In this document: positions 52,419 to 62,384 of the stretch, piece by piece | Layout of the letters: the number at the start of each line of letters is the position of its first letter | Position numbering within the stretch: position 1 is the stretch's first letter | Origin: Halobacillus salinarum | GTDB taxonomy: Bacteria; Bacillota; Bacilli; Bacillales; Halobacillaceae | DNA: 64,000 nucleotides | Assembly: GCF_022919095.1 (NCBI RefSeq) | Contig: NZ_CP095073.1 | Coordinates: 1,054,001 to 1,118,000 of the forward strand | Reading direction: 5' to 3' | The notes under the pieces: model-generated | What the model was told of the DNA's origin: nothing | Seen by the model: only the letters and a program-made list of their open reading frames with translations | Databases searched by the model: none | Program-made: the position numbers and the translations under genes

Positions 52419-54452
52419 ATGGTAAAAAAATTAAACGAAGAGAAACTAACCCTAGGCATCTGCTATTATCCGGAGCACTGGCCGGAGGACATGTGGGAAG
52501 ATGATTATAGGAGAATGAAAGAGTTAGGGATTACGTACGTTCGGATGGGGGAATTTGCGTGGTCGATATTTGAACCGGAAGAAGGAAAATTCTCTTTTGA
52601 CTTGTTTGACCGGGCAGTAGCGAAGGCGGGTGAGTTTGGTCTGAAAGTCATTATGGGCACACCAACAGCAACGCCTCCTACATGGTTAACCAAGAAATAT
52701 CCTGATTCATTAAATGTGACCCAGGATGGAATCCCTTATCAGCACGGGGCACGGCGTCATTATAACTACAACTCGGAGAACTACCGCAGATTGTCATCGA
52801 TTATTGTGAAGAAAATGGCTGAACATTATCACGATCACCCTGATGTGGTAGGATGGCAGATTGATAATGAACTGAATTGTGAAACAGATGTCTTTTATTC
52901 CGAGGCAGACCATGATGCGTTTAGGGAATGGGCGAAGAAAAAATACCACACGCTTGAGAATTTGAACGCAGCATGGGGAGCAGTATTTTGGAATCAAACC
53001 TATACGAGCTGGGATCAAGTCTATTTAACTCGTAAAACCGTTCCTAATTCGCCGAATCCGCACCACGCTTTAGATGAAAAGAGGTTTTTCTCTGACAGTG
53101 CCATTTCGTATGCAAAGCTGCAGGCAGACATTTTACGAGAATATGCACCAAAGCAGTGGGTGACGACTAATGGGATGTTCGGCCATTTAGATAATCATAA
53201 GCTGACCGATGATTTGCTGGATTTCTATGCCTATGATTCTTATCCAAACTTCGGCAGAATCATAGAGGATCATTCTGTAAAACCTTTGCGTGACCGAAAG
53301 TGGAGTTGGAATTTGAGTGTGGTGAGGAGCATTTCTCCTAATTTTGCAATCTTTGAACAGCAGTCAGGTCCAGGTGGATGGGTGACCAGAATCGAGCAGC
53401 CTTCGCCAAAACCAGGTCAACTTCGCTTATGGACGTATCAATCGATCGCTCACGGGGCAGATATGATTATGTATTTTCGATGGAGAACGGCTACAAAAGG
53501 TACCGAAATTTATTGGCACGGAATCAATGATTATCACAATCAGCCCAACCGACGTGTGAAAGAAGTGGAAGCAGTTAGTCAAGAGCTTCATAAGCTTGGG
53601 CAAATTGCCGGCTCTTCCTATCAGGCAGAAATTGCTTATGTTACAAATTATGATAATGAATGGGATGCAGAATTTGATAAATGGGTGGGACCGTATGAAG
53701 CGAAGAGTAAAGATGCCTGGTTTAAGGCTTTACAATATAACCACGTCCCCGTTGATGCGTTTCATTTAAATGCTGAAACTTCTTTAGAAGATTTGAAGTC
53801 GTATAAAGTCTTAGTCTATCCTCATGCGGCAATCATCACGAAAGAACAAGCAGAACTATTTAATTCGTACGTCAAACAAGGCGGGAAAATGATCTTCGGC
53901 TGCCGGTCGGGTTACAAGGATGAAACAGGTCAACCCTATATGAAAGCCTTTCCTGGATACCTTGCAGATTTAGTAGGGGTGAATGTTGAAGAGTTTACTA
54001 GAGAAGCACCATTTGAAGAAACACCAGGCGTGAAATTTAAAAACCTTCAAGAAGTGGAAGCAAATGATTTTAATGAAGTTTTGCAACTAAAAGAAGATGT
54101 AGAAGTGCTGGGAACATTTACAAATGCTCACTTTGAAGGGAAGCCTGCACTAGTCAAGCGGAATTATGGGCAGGGGAGCAGCTACTATTTTGGAGGCGTA
54201 TTCAATCTGGATTTAGCTAGTTTATTAATTGATGAGTTTGAGCTGAATGATTATCAGGATCTATTTGATCTGCCTGAACAAGTGGAGTTATCCATTCGCC
54301 ATAAAGAAGGAACGGACTATGTTTTCCTGCTTAATTATTCCGAGGTTCCCCAGGAGGTTACGTTTAAAAAAGAATTTACTGATTTAATCACGGGCCGTCC
54401 TGTTACGAATAAACATACCTTAAAACCCTTTGACGTGATTGTTTTAGCATAG
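52419..54452 (+). CDS. GH42 beta-galactosidase
   Basis: 677 residues. The TIM-barrel catalytic domain starts LGICYYPEHWPEDMWEDDYR. The acid/base Glu151 lies in VGWQIDNELNC and the nucleophile Glu313 in AIFEQQSGPGGW. A trimerisation domain (KVLVYPHAAIITKEQAELF) and a C-terminal beta domain follow. It has no signal peptide, so it hydrolyses imported beta-galactosides intracellularly. ATG 52419, with GATGAGGAG 9 nt upstream, is preferred over ATG 52392. It is the last gene of the operon, in the order binding protein, permeases, GH42, like ganSPQA of B. subtilis. Confidence 0.92.
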   Translation: MVKKLNEEKLTLGICYYPEHWPEDMWEDDYRRMKELGITYVRMGEFAWSIFEPEEGKFSFDLFDRAVAKAGEFGLKVIMGTPTATPPTWLTKKYPDSLNVTQDGIPYQHGARRHYNYNSENYRRLSSIIVKKMAEHYHDHPDVVGWQIDNELNCETDVFYSEADHDAFREWAKKKYHTLENLNAAWGAVFWNQTYTSWDQVYLTRKTVPNSPNPHHALDEKRFFSDSAISYAKLQADILREYAPKQWVTTNGMFGHLDNHKLTDDLLDFYAYDSYPNFGRIIEDHSVKPLRDRKWSWNLSVVRSISPNFAIFEQQSGPGGWVTRIEQPSPKPGQLRLWTYQSIAHGADMIMYFRWRTATKGTEIYWHGINDYHNQPNRRVKEVEAVSQELHKLGQIAGSSYQAEIAYVTNYDNEWDAEFDKWVGPYEAKSKDAWFKALQYNHVPVDAFHLNAETSLEDLKSYKVLVYPHAAIITKEQAELFNSYVKQGGKMIFGCRSGYKDETGQPYMKAFPGYLADLVGVNVEEFTREAPFEETPGVKFKNLQEVEANDFNEVLQLKEDVEVLGTFTNAHFEGKPALVKRNYGQGSSYYFGGVFNLDLASLLIDEFELNDYQDLFDLPEQVELSIRHKEGTDYVFLLNYSEVPQEVTFKKEFTDLITGRPVTNKHTLKPFDVIVLA

Positions 54453-54522
54453 GAAGAACCAAGTGTTTTCTTTTATGCATTGTTTTTAAAGGGGCCGGGA
54501 TAAAAGTGTTTTAGCCATTATA

Positions 54523-54582
54523 AAATCCGAATGAAGGTGAATTTTTTTCGTAAAGGATTCACCATCATTCGGATTTTTTAGG
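54523..54582 (+). terminator. long hairpin terminator after the GH42 operon
   Basis: AAATCCGAATGA-A-GGTGAAT (54523-54542) pairs with ATTCACC-A-TCATTCGGATTT (54557-54576), a 19-bp stem with one mismatch, followed by a T-run. The preceding GGGCCGGGATAAAAGTG resembles the ends of repeats seen between Bacillaceae genes, so the hairpin may be part of an old mobile repeat. Confidence 0.7.
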
Positions 54583-54840
54583 TAGATGAACTTCAAATCT
54601 ACGTCTCGTCATTACATATGAAATTCGTCTTAAATAATGGGAGCATAATCGCTCCGATAGAAGGTTTCTTTTTAAGGAATTCTACAAGACCCAAATCCGT
54701 TCTATGTTGGCAGAGGCCTTGCCGGTATTACCAAACTATTAAATCCTTGGTAAGCAAAGCTTGCTTGAGTCAAGATGTGCTGTTCCTGCTGGTGAGCAAT
54801 TTACACTGATGAAAACGAAGCATGGGACTATGCCAGCATA
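54583..54840. other. intergenic stretch, possible gene remnant
   Basis: About 260 bases. One plus-strand frame reads FKEFYKTQIRSMLAEALPVL before a stop near 54742, looking like the end of a degraded gene, but I cannot name it. The 63-codon frame at 54618 has no ribosome site and is not supported. Confidence 0.35.
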
Positions 54841-54944
54841 GGACATACACGCAGACTTCTGCGGGAGGAAGGCAGCGGGGAGACCCCGCAGGGCGCAGCA
54901 CGAGGAGGCTCGCCAGCCGCCCGTGAAAAGCGAAGTGTATGTCC
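54841..54944. repeat. GC-rich intergenic repeat element with 10-bp inverted ends
   Basis: The 104-bp element is bounded by GGACATACAC and GTGTATGTCC (a perfect inverted pair). It contains internal hairpins such as CGCAGACTTCTGCG and GCGGGGAGACCCCGC, plus a GGCGCAGCACGAGGAGGCTC core. It is far richer in GC than the surrounding DNA. From memory, very similar sequences recur between genes in many Bacillaceae genomes. Only one copy is seen in this window. Confidence 0.7.
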
Positions 54945-55183
54945 GAAGCGGTCGCTCAGAACCATTGATGGCTTCGGAATTACCCGATTCATTATTGTAC
55001 GTCTTTAGAGGGAAAGCTTTGAATCATGTCCCAGTCCCTAATTAAAGTATCCAACATGTTACAGGGATTTGTGCCTTTACGTGCAGGTAAACAGAGCCAT
55101 CGTGTTGGAATACATAACTTCGCAAGTTTTATTCTCATTAGACAATTATTTATAATGGAAGAAAAAGGAGAGGGGCGATAAAT

Positions 55184-56569
55184 ATGAGTCACACCGTACA
55201 AAGTTTAGCAGACCAATTAAAGACTCACTTGAAAGACTACCAAGTCTCAATGAACGAAACGATTCTCGAACACCACAGCAAAGATGAATCCTATCACGAG
55301 TGGAGCGAGCCGGACATTGTCGTTTTTCCGGAAACTACGGAAGATGTCAGTCACATCGTTCAAACAGCGCATGCCACTGACACTCCGATTACTCCTTTTG
55401 GACTGGGAACCAGCTTGGAAGGGCATGCGATTCCGTACGAAAAAGGCATTACGATCGACTTTTCTTCCATGAATAAAGTGATCGAAGTGCGGGAAAATGA
55501 CTTTCTCGTAAAAGTACAGCCTGGAGTTACACGGTCGCAGCTGGAAAAAGAATTGAAAAAGCACGGCCTCTTTTTCTCTGTTGATCCCGGCGCGGATGCG
55601 ACACTCGGAGGTATGGCCGCAACAAACGCCAGTGGGACGACCTCGGTGAAGTACGGGGTAATGAGCGATCAAGTGCAGGGCTTGGAAGTCGTAATGGCCG
55701 ATGGAGAAGTGATTCGCACAGGCAATCTGGCAAAGAAATCGGTGTCTGGATACGATTTAACGAGCTTGATGGTAGGTTCTGAAGGCACTTTAGGCTGTAT
55801 AACGGAACTGACGCTCCGCGTCTACGGAATTCCGGAACACATCATGGCGGGACGAGCTTCTTTTCCAACCCTTGATCATGCTGTAAATGCAGTCGTTTCG
55901 ATTTTGCAGGCAGGCGTGCCGATTGCGCGAGTGGAATTAGTGGACGAGGAATCCATCAGACAGGTCAACCGGTTCAGCGAAACGAATTACCAGGAGAACG
56001 TCACGTTATTTCTCGAGTTTCACGGAAATGAACCGGGTCTGAAGGCAGATGTTGCCTTTACGAAGGAAATTGTAGCGGACTATTTCTGTCAGGACATCCA
56101 GTTTGAAAAGGATAATGCCGCACGAGTGAAGCTGTGGGATGCGCGTCATAACCTGGCTTACGCCTTTATCCACGATAACCCGGGCCGGAAGCTTATGGTT
56201 ACGGATGTCTGTGTGCCGATTACAGAACTAGCCGGTGCGATTAAGCATGCGCGGGAAAAGATCGAAGCGTTGAATCTAGTCTCAGGCATTCTCGGCCACG
56301 TCGGCGACGGCAACTACCATGCCTTGCTGATGATCAATCCAAACGATCCGGATGAAGTGAAAAGAGCGGAACAATTTAATGAAGAAATCGTTCATTATGC
56401 ATTAGCCTGCGGAGGAACGTGTACAGGTGAACATGGCGTCGGACGTGGAAAAATGAAGTACCAGGAGCAGGAACACGGAAATGCACTGCCTGTGATGAAA
56501 GCGATCAAATCCGCCCTGGATTCGAAAGGGATCATGAATCCTCATAAGCTCGTTCATAGAGAGAGGTAG
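55184..56569 (+). CDS. FAD-linked 2-hydroxyacid oxidase (D-lactate dehydrogenase/glycolate oxidase GlcD-like)
   Basis: 461 residues. The N-terminal PCMH-type FAD-binding domain (PDIVVFPETTEDVSHIVQTA, TPFGLGTSLEG, SVDPGADATLGGMAATNASG, SVSGYDLTSLMVGSEGTLG) is followed by a C-terminal FAD-oxidase domain (GILGHVGDGNYHALLMINP, GGTCTGEHGVGRGK). It oxidises D-lactate, glycolate or D-glycerate-like acids to keto acids, passing electrons to quinone or cytochrome. AGGAGAGGGGC precedes the ATG, and TATAAT at 55151-55156 is a probable -10. No GlcE/GlcF partners are present, which favours the single-subunit D-lactate type. Confidence 0.9.
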   Translation: MSHTVQSLADQLKTHLKDYQVSMNETILEHHSKDESYHEWSEPDIVVFPETTEDVSHIVQTAHATDTPITPFGLGTSLEGHAIPYEKGITIDFSSMNKVIEVRENDFLVKVQPGVTRSQLEKELKKHGLFFSVDPGADATLGGMAATNASGTTSVKYGVMSDQVQGLEVVMADGEVIRTGNLAKKSVSGYDLTSLMVGSEGTLGCITELTLRVYGIPEHIMAGRASFPTLDHAVNAVVSILQAGVPIARVELVDEESIRQVNRFSETNYQENVTLFLEFHGNEPGLKADVAFTKEIVADYFCQDIQFEKDNAARVKLWDARHNLAYAFIHDNPGRKLMVTDVCVPITELAGAIKHAREKIEALNLVSGILGHVGDGNYHALLMINPNDPDEVKRAEQFNEEIVHYALACGGTCTGEHGVGRGKMKYQEQEHGNALPVMKAIKSALDSKGIMNPHKLVHRER

Positions 56570-56594
56570 GAGAGAAGAGAAAATATCCTGCCAT

Positions 56595-56623
56595 TTGCGC
56601 AGCATGGGTACAACGCTTACAAT
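56595..56623 (+). promoter_or_regulatory. promoter of the manR-like gene
   Basis: TTGCGC (56595-56600), a 17-bp spacer and TACAAT (56618-56623), about 65 bp before the GTG start. Confidence 0.55.
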
Positions 56624-56687
56624 GATGAAGGAGAACAATACGTGAAATGATTCCGCTGTTCGTTAACGAAGCTAGAGGGTGTATGTC

Positions 56688-58597
56688 GTGAATGAGAGAC
56701 AAACAAAAATAATCCGGACGTTACTGCTGAATTCCAACGAGGCTCATCGTGTCCAACAACTGGCAGATGACCTTCACTGTTCCGAGAAAACGGTCCGTAA
56801 TGACTTGAAAATCATTCAAGAGTTCCTGGACTTGAATTCCCATGCGTCCATTAACCGTAGGCCTGGCGTTGGGCTGCAGCTTGTCATTGAAGAGGAAGAA
56901 AAGAAACAGTTATTTAACTTATTGAATCGTTCGGAAGCGGGTACAGAGCAGGACCGGATTCTCGAAATCGCCTATCAACTGCTGGTAGAAAACAAGCCCA
57001 TGACTTTACAAGCAATGGCCGGGCAATATTATGCGACCCTATCGGAAATTAGAAATGACCTGGTGGCTATTAACAAGTGGGTGCAGTCGTTTGACTTAGC
57101 TGTCGTATCTAAACAGCGGCTGGGCAGTACGATCATGGGGAAGAAATCGATAAACGGAATGCGCTTGCTCATTTATCAGAACTTACCGCCAAAGAAGCAC
57201 ACTCGAATTCGTACGTCCTGCAATTGTTCCCGGACTATGAGATTGACCTTGTCAGACAGTCGCTCGTAAAGGTATTGAACAAATACAAATGGCAGTTATC
57301 GGAAGAAAAAATCGACAGCTTAGTGATTCATGCTTTAGTCATGCTGAAACGGACCCGGCAGAACTCGCCGATTATCGTTAAGAAGGAAGAGGTCATCCCC
57401 GCTCAGCAATCTGAAGAATACCGGATGACAGAAGCGGTATTTGACCACGCTCAACAGGTGCTGCGTGTAACCCTCCCTGAATCTGAAAAGGTTTACTTCA
57501 CCTGGCATTTAATGAGCTGTAATCCATCAAAACTGCCTCAACAGGACAATGATCCCGCACATCAGTTGATGGATAAGGTGCTGGAGCAGCTGACGACCCA
57601 ACTGCAGATCATGACGATGACGAATTTTAGAAATGATCTGATTTTAATGGAAGGGTTGAGCGTTCACCTTCCATCGACGCTCCATCGGTGCAGGCATGGA
57701 TTGTCCATTCGCAACCCGATGCTCCATGAAATAAAAAAGATGTACCCTTATATGTTCAGTATGGTCGTAATGGCCTTGGAAGAAGTGAATCAGAACTACT
57801 CCATCCATATTCCTGAAGACGAGGCGGCCTATTTAGTCCTTCACTTTCAAGCCTCTATTGAACGGCTGCAAAAGAAAAGAGAGACGAAGAAAAAAGTGCT
57901 AATCGTCTGTGAACTTGGGGTAGGGATGTCTCATTTATTGCAAGCAAAGCTCGAGAAGTCCTATAAAGGAATGGATATTACAGGCTGCATTGGAGTACGA
58001 GATTTAGAGGAGACGCTTAACAAGGAGCGTGTGGATTTCATCCTGTCGACGAGAGAACTGGAGGTTAAAGATCCGCCCTCCCTTGTAATTTCTCCGTTAC
58101 TAAAGTCTGAGGATCGCACGAAACTGGATCAATTTTTGCAGCAGTCGAGTGAAAAAGCTGTCTTTTCCGATCATTTAGTCCAATGGCTGAAAAGAGGGAC
58201 CGCCCGTTTTGATGTGAAGCCATTGCACCGGTATGAGGTCATTGAAATGCTTGGCAATGAACTGGCCGAAAAAGGACTGGTGAATGCATCCTTTCCAAAG
58301 CACGCCGTTGTAAGGGAAAGAACGTCAGGAACAGCCATCGGCGGCGGAGTCGCGATTCCGCACGCACCTCCAGAGGATGTAAACGAATCGGCAGTCGCCC
58401 TGGCGGTATTGAACGAACCGGTTGAATGGGGAAGTGAGCTTGTCTCTGTCGTATTCCTATTAGCTATTTCCAAACAAGATCAAGCCAAGATCCGCCCGCT
58501 GATGCATACCATTTCTCGATTAAGTACTCAGCCTGAGGCAGTACAGAAAATTATAGAGGCAAGAAGTGTGCAAGAGTTGGAGCAAGTATTAAGATAA
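56688..58597 (+). pseudogene. manR: ManR/MtlR-like PRD transcriptional activator, frameshifted
   Basis: Two overlapping frames together encode one BglG-type PTS regulator of about 636 residues. The first holds the DeoR-like HTH (RVQQLADDLHCSEKTVRNDL) and the start of PRD1. The second holds the rest of PRD1, PRD2 (EEVNQNYSIHIPEDEAAYLV), an EIIB domain (KKVLIVCELGVGMSHLLQAK, with Cys) and an EIIA domain (GTAIGGGVAIPHAPPED, with His). The switch is at the G4 run 57137-57140. Upstream reads GSTIMGKK; one base on reads GEEIDKRNALAHLSELTAKE, clearly native. One lost G explains it. GTG 56688 has AGAGGG upstream. It would activate the PTS permease downstream. Confidence 0.85.
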
Positions 58598-58642
58598 TCA
58601 TTCATTTTTACCGGAGCTGCGGTAAAAATGAATGATTTTTTT
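58598..58642 (+). terminator. rho-independent terminator
   Basis: TCATTCATTTTTACCG / CGGTAAAAATGAATGA, a perfect 16-bp stem with a 6-nt loop followed by seven T, between regulator and permease. The PTS gene probably has its own promoter or is antiterminated. Confidence 0.88.
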
Positions 58643-58695
58643 GCAGCGGTTTCCTTTTATGATAGAGGTAGAAAATGTGCGAGGGAGGAAAAATC

Positions 58696-60672
58696 ATGAA
58701 AATCTTAGCCGTAACGGCCTGTCCTGTAGGCATTGCGCATACGTACATGGCCGCTGAAAACCTGCAAAAAGCAGCGGACGAGATGGATGTCGAGATGAAA
58801 GTAGAAACCCAAGGCTCCATCGGTGTAGAAAATCCCTTGACCGACGAGGACATAGCAGAAGCGGATGGCATCATTATTGCCAGCGATAAAGACGTGTCAA
58901 AAGAGCGTTTTGGCGGGAAGCCGCTCATCGTGGTCGGTGTTCAGGAAGGGATCCGTCATCCTAAAGAATTGATTCAAAAAATTGTGGATGGGAATGTATC
59001 CGTTTACAAGGGCGCGATGCCATCCGCAGAAACAGTCAAGAAACAAAAGAAAGAGAAGGAAAATCCGATATACCGCCACTTAATGAACGGGGTCTCGTAC
59101 ATGATTCCCTTCATCGTCATCGGCGGGCTGTTGATTGCGATCGCTTTAGCTGTTGGAGGAGAACAGACTCCTGGTGGACTCAAAATCCCTGACACGTCCT
59201 TTTGGAAACAGATCGAAAACTTAGGAGCCGCTTCGTTCAGCTTTATGGTCCCTATTTTAGCAGGCTTCATTGCCGTGAGTATTGCCGACCGTCCGGGTCT
59301 TGCGCCGGGAATGATCGGAGGCTATATTGCGGCGAATGGCAGCTTTTATGGAAGTGAAGCAGGGGCTGGTTTTATCGGAGGCATTATTGCCGGCTTTTTA
59401 GCAGGATACGTCGTTTTAGGAATCAAAAAAATCAAAGTCCCTCAAGCGATTCAGCCGGTGATGCCGATCATCTTTATTCCAGTGATCGCTTCTCTCATTG
59501 TTGGTCTTTTGTTTATTTTCATTATCGGTGCGCCGGTCGCTGGAATTTTTGAAGGTTTGACTACGTGGCTGGAAGGGATGCAAGGAGCAAGCTCTATTCT
59601 GCTGGCCATTATTTTAGGCGCGATGATTGCTGTCGATATGGGAGGACCTTTCAACAAAGTAGCCTTTCTATTCGGCGCGGCGATGATCGCTGAAGGAAAC
59701 TATGAAATTATGGGTCCGATCGCTGTTGCGATTTGTATCCCTCCGCTTGGAATGGGCTTAGCAACGTTTATCAATAAGAAGAAATACCAGCAGGCTGAAC
59801 GGGAAACAGGAAAAGCCTCCTTCACGATGGGACTCTTTGGGATTACAGAAGGAGCCATTCCTTTTGCTGCCCAGGATCCGCTCCGGGTTATTCCTAGTAT
59901 AGTCGTTGGATCGATGACAGGTTCGGTAATCGCAATGCTGAGCAGTGTCGGCGATCGTGTTGCACATGGAGGTCCGATTGTAGCTGTGCTTGGCGCTGTA
60001 GATAACGTACTGATGTTCTTCATCGCGGCTGCGGTTGGCATCGTAGTCACTGCTTTCATGGTCAACGCTTTGAAGAAGGATGTACAAGTGGCTGTTCCAG
60101 AAGGGGGATCGGTTCCTTTATCAACGGAAGATTCAATTAAGGAACAGGAAGAATCACTCCCTGCTCAAGAGCCGCATCACTCCAAGGAAGAACCAACGAA
60201 AGCTGAGCAGACGATTACAAAATTGACGGATATTACGACACCGGAATTGATTGATATCGATTTAGCCGGTGACACTCGCGATACTGTGATTGATGAATTG
60301 ATTCAAAAATTAGATGAACATGACATCTTGTCTTCTCCAGACGAATATAAACAGGCGATTCTTAACCGGGAAAAAGAAAGCACAACTGGTTTAGGGATGG
60401 GAATTGCGATTCCGCACGGAAAATCAGAAGCGGTGACGAAGCCGGCTGTAGTCTTCGGCATTAAACGTGACGGCGTCGATTGGAGCAGTATGGACGGTTC
60501 TGATGCGAAACTCATATTTATGATTGCTGTTCCGAAAGAAAGAAAAGGAGACGACCATCTAAAGATTCTGCAAATGCTTTCAAGAAAATTGATGGACGAG
60601 ACCTTTAGAGAAAAATTGCTGGAAGCAAAAACGAAAAGGGAAGCTTATGACTTGCTGAAAACAATAGAATAA
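58696..60672 (+). CDS. manP: PTS EIIBCA, mannose/fructose family (ManP-like)
   Basis: 658 residues in the order EIIB-EIIC-EIIA, the reverse of the MngA-like protein's A-B-C. EIIB has Cys9 in TACPVGIAHTYMAAENL. EIIC (about 130-475) has about nine helices with GVSYMIPFIVIGG and FGITEGAIPFAAQDPLRVIP. A charged linker leads to EIIA with His574 in GMGIAIPHGKSEAV. B. subtilis ManP has this order and is controlled by a PRD regulator like the upstream gene. ATG 58696 with GGGAGG upstream is chosen over the TTG/GTG extension. manA is not adjacent, and a terminator follows. Confidence 0.87.
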   Translation: MKILAVTACPVGIAHTYMAAENLQKAADEMDVEMKVETQGSIGVENPLTDEDIAEADGIIIASDKDVSKERFGGKPLIVVGVQEGIRHPKELIQKIVDGNVSVYKGAMPSAETVKKQKKEKENPIYRHLMNGVSYMIPFIVIGGLLIAIALAVGGEQTPGGLKIPDTSFWKQIENLGAASFSFMVPILAGFIAVSIADRPGLAPGMIGGYIAANGSFYGSEAGAGFIGGIIAGFLAGYVVLGIKKIKVPQAIQPVMPIIFIPVIASLIVGLLFIFIIGAPVAGIFEGLTTWLEGMQGASSILLAIILGAMIAVDMGGPFNKVAFLFGAAMIAEGNYEIMGPIAVAICIPPLGMGLATFINKKKYQQAERETGKASFTMGLFGITEGAIPFAAQDPLRVIPSIVVGSMTGSVIAMLSSVGDRVAHGGPIVAVLGAVDNVLMFFIAAAVGIVVTAFMVNALKKDVQVAVPEGGSVPLSTEDSIKEQEESLPAQEPHHSKEEPTKAEQTITKLTDITTPELIDIDLAGDTRDTVIDELIQKLDEHDILSSPDEYKQAILNREKESTTGLGMGIAIPHGKSEAVTKPAVVFGIKRDGVDWSSMDGSDAKLIFMIAVPKERKGDDHLKILQMLSRKLMDETFREKLLEAKTKREAYDLLKTIE

Positions 60673-60716
60673 TCGATCTTCGCTGGAATGAAGCACCTGG
60701 AGTTTAGAAGAGCATA

Positions 60717-60757
60717 AAAAAGCAAGCGGTCCTATATAAGTGACCGCTTGCTTTTTG
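60717..60757. terminator. bidirectional terminator
   Basis: AAAAGCAAGCGGTC / GACCGCTTGCTTTT, a 14-bp stem with a 10-nt loop and A/T-runs on both sides, between the convergent PTS and SelO genes. Confidence 0.88.
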
Positions 60758-60763
60758 TTTTCA

Positions 60764-62239
60764 TTACGTCCCGCAGTACGTCCGGTAAGGAAGATGGGAG
60801 GGTTCCGGCAGTTCAGCATATTCTTCCTGGTCTTTAGAATACGCATAAGGATCTGCTAATGCATTCATAAACCGCTCCATTACCTTGCAATCGCCTTGTT
60901 CAACAGCTGCTTCAAGGGCTTCTTCCACCCGGTGATTCCGCGGAATGACAGCAGGATTGGATTTGCGCATCAACTCGCATGCGGCATCTGTGGATTCATC
61001 TTGTCTGCTCAATCTTTGCTTCCATTTTTCATACCACTCTGTAAACACATGGTTGTCATACATCGGTGTGTCTTCAGGTTTCTCTAAAGATAAAGCCCGG
61101 AAAGTATTCGTATAATCCGCTTGATGCTCCTGCATCACACGAAGAAGTTCATCAATGAGCGCTTCATCCTGCTCTTCTTCGTTAAACAGCCCAAGCTTTG
61201 CCCGCATACCAGCAAGATAATGGGCTTTATACTGGGCCTCGAATTCAGAAAGAGCTTCCTCAGCTTGTTCTACGGCTTTGTCCTGGTCGTCATTGATTAA
61301 GGGCAGCAGGGTTTCTGCAAATCGGGTCAGGTTCCAGCCAGTAATGGCCGGCTGGTTTCGATAAGCGTATCTCCCTTGCACATCAATGGAGCTGAATACA
61401 GTTTTCGGATCATACTGATCCATAAAAGCACATGGACCATAGTCGATCGTTTCTCCGCTGATGGTCATATTATCCGTGTTCATCACTCCGTGAATAAAGC
61501 CGACCAATTGCCATTTGGCGACGAGTTCGGCATGGCGTTTCATGACTTCTTTAAACAGGGAAAGATAAGGATTTTCATCGTCTTTGATTTCAGGATAATG
61601 ACGGTCGATCGCATAATCTGTCAGAACCTTCAGATCGCCTTCCTTTCCCCATCTAGCCGTATATTCAAACGTACCGAAGCGTAGATGACTGGATGCGACA
61701 CGTGTCAGCACAGCACCAGGAAGTGCCGTTTCCCGCATCACTTGTTCTCCTGTCGTGGTGACCGCTAAACTGCGGCTGGTGGGAATTCCTAGTCCGTGCA
61801 TCGCCTCGCTGATGATATATTCCCGCAGCATCGGTCCAAGTGTCGCCCGGCCATCACCACCACGGGAAAAGGGCGTTCGTCCTGAACCTTTCAACTGGAT
61901 ATCCAACCGATTTTCTGAAGGAGTCATCTGCTCGCCAAGCAAAACTGCCCGGCCATCTCCTAACATCGTAAAATTACCGAACTGATGCCCTGCATAAGCC
62001 TGAGCGATCGGCAAGGCGCCTTCTGGAACCTGATTCCCGGCCAATATCGCTGCTCCTTCTTCACTTTCCAGGCCATCAGCATCCAGGCCGAGTTCTGCTG
62101 CCAAGGCTCTATTAAAAATGAACAGTTCCGGTGCCCGTACAGGAGTTGGAGCTGTTTTTGAATAGAATCTTTCTGGAAGACGGGCATAACTGTTTTCTAA
62201 GTTCCAGCCTGTAAGAATTCCTTCTTTTTCTGTAGCCAT
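60764..62239 (-). CDS. selO: protein adenylyltransferase SelO (YdiU family)
   Basis: 491 residues, a pseudokinase-fold AMPylator. Visible signatures are [75 protein letters not shown] (the metal-binding DN region) and [12 protein letters not shown]. The protein ends PYRTYCGT with a Cys near the C terminus, recalling the C-terminal redox Cys/Sec of eukaryotic SelO. ATG 62239 with AAAGGAGATAAA upstream is chosen over the longer frame from 62278. It probably AMPylates redox or metabolic enzymes under oxidative stress. Confidence 0.92.
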   Translation of the reverse strand: MATEKEGILTGWNLENSYARLPERFYSKTAPTPVRAPELFIFNRALAAELGLDADGLESEEGAAILAGNQVPEGALPIAQAYAGHQFGNFTMLGDGRAVLLGEQMTPSENRLDIQLKGSGRTPFSRGGDGRATLGPMLREYIISEAMHGLGIPTSRSLAVTTTGEQVMRETALPGAVLTRVASSHLRFGTFEYTARWGKEGDLKVLTDYAIDRHYPEIKDDENPYLSLFKEVMKRHAELVAKWQLVGFIHGVMNTDNMTISGETIDYGPCAFMDQYDPKTVFSSIDVQGRYAYRNQPAITGWNLTRFAETLLPLINDDQDKAVEQAEEALSEFEAQYKAHYLAGMRAKLGLFNEEEQDEALIDELLRVMQEHQADYTNTFRALSLEKPEDTPMYDNHVFTEWYEKWKQRLSRQDESTDAACELMRKSNPAVIPRNHRVEEALEAAVEQGDCKVMERFMNALADPYAYSKDQEEYAELPEPSHLPYRTYCGT

Positions 62240-62300
62240 TTTATCTCCTTTACTAATTGTGACATGATCATTCTCCAAGCTTAGTTTGCTGCAAAAAGCA

Positions 62301-62327
62301 AAAAATCATAGCTCGCCTATGATTTTT
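62301..62327. terminator. rho-independent terminator
   Basis: AAAAATCATAG / CTATGATTTTT, an 11-bp perfect stem with a 5-nt loop, between the minus-strand YuiD-like gene and selO. It can end transcription arriving on the minus strand. Confidence 0.78.
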
Positions 62328-62384
62328 AGTTACCTTCATTATAATAAATCTTAACGTTATTCTCACACATGAACGGTTCACGCT

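Noticed and set aside
54618-54809. 63-codon frame in the repeat-bearing gap
   Set aside because: No ribosome site; another frame there shows a more protein-like remnant.
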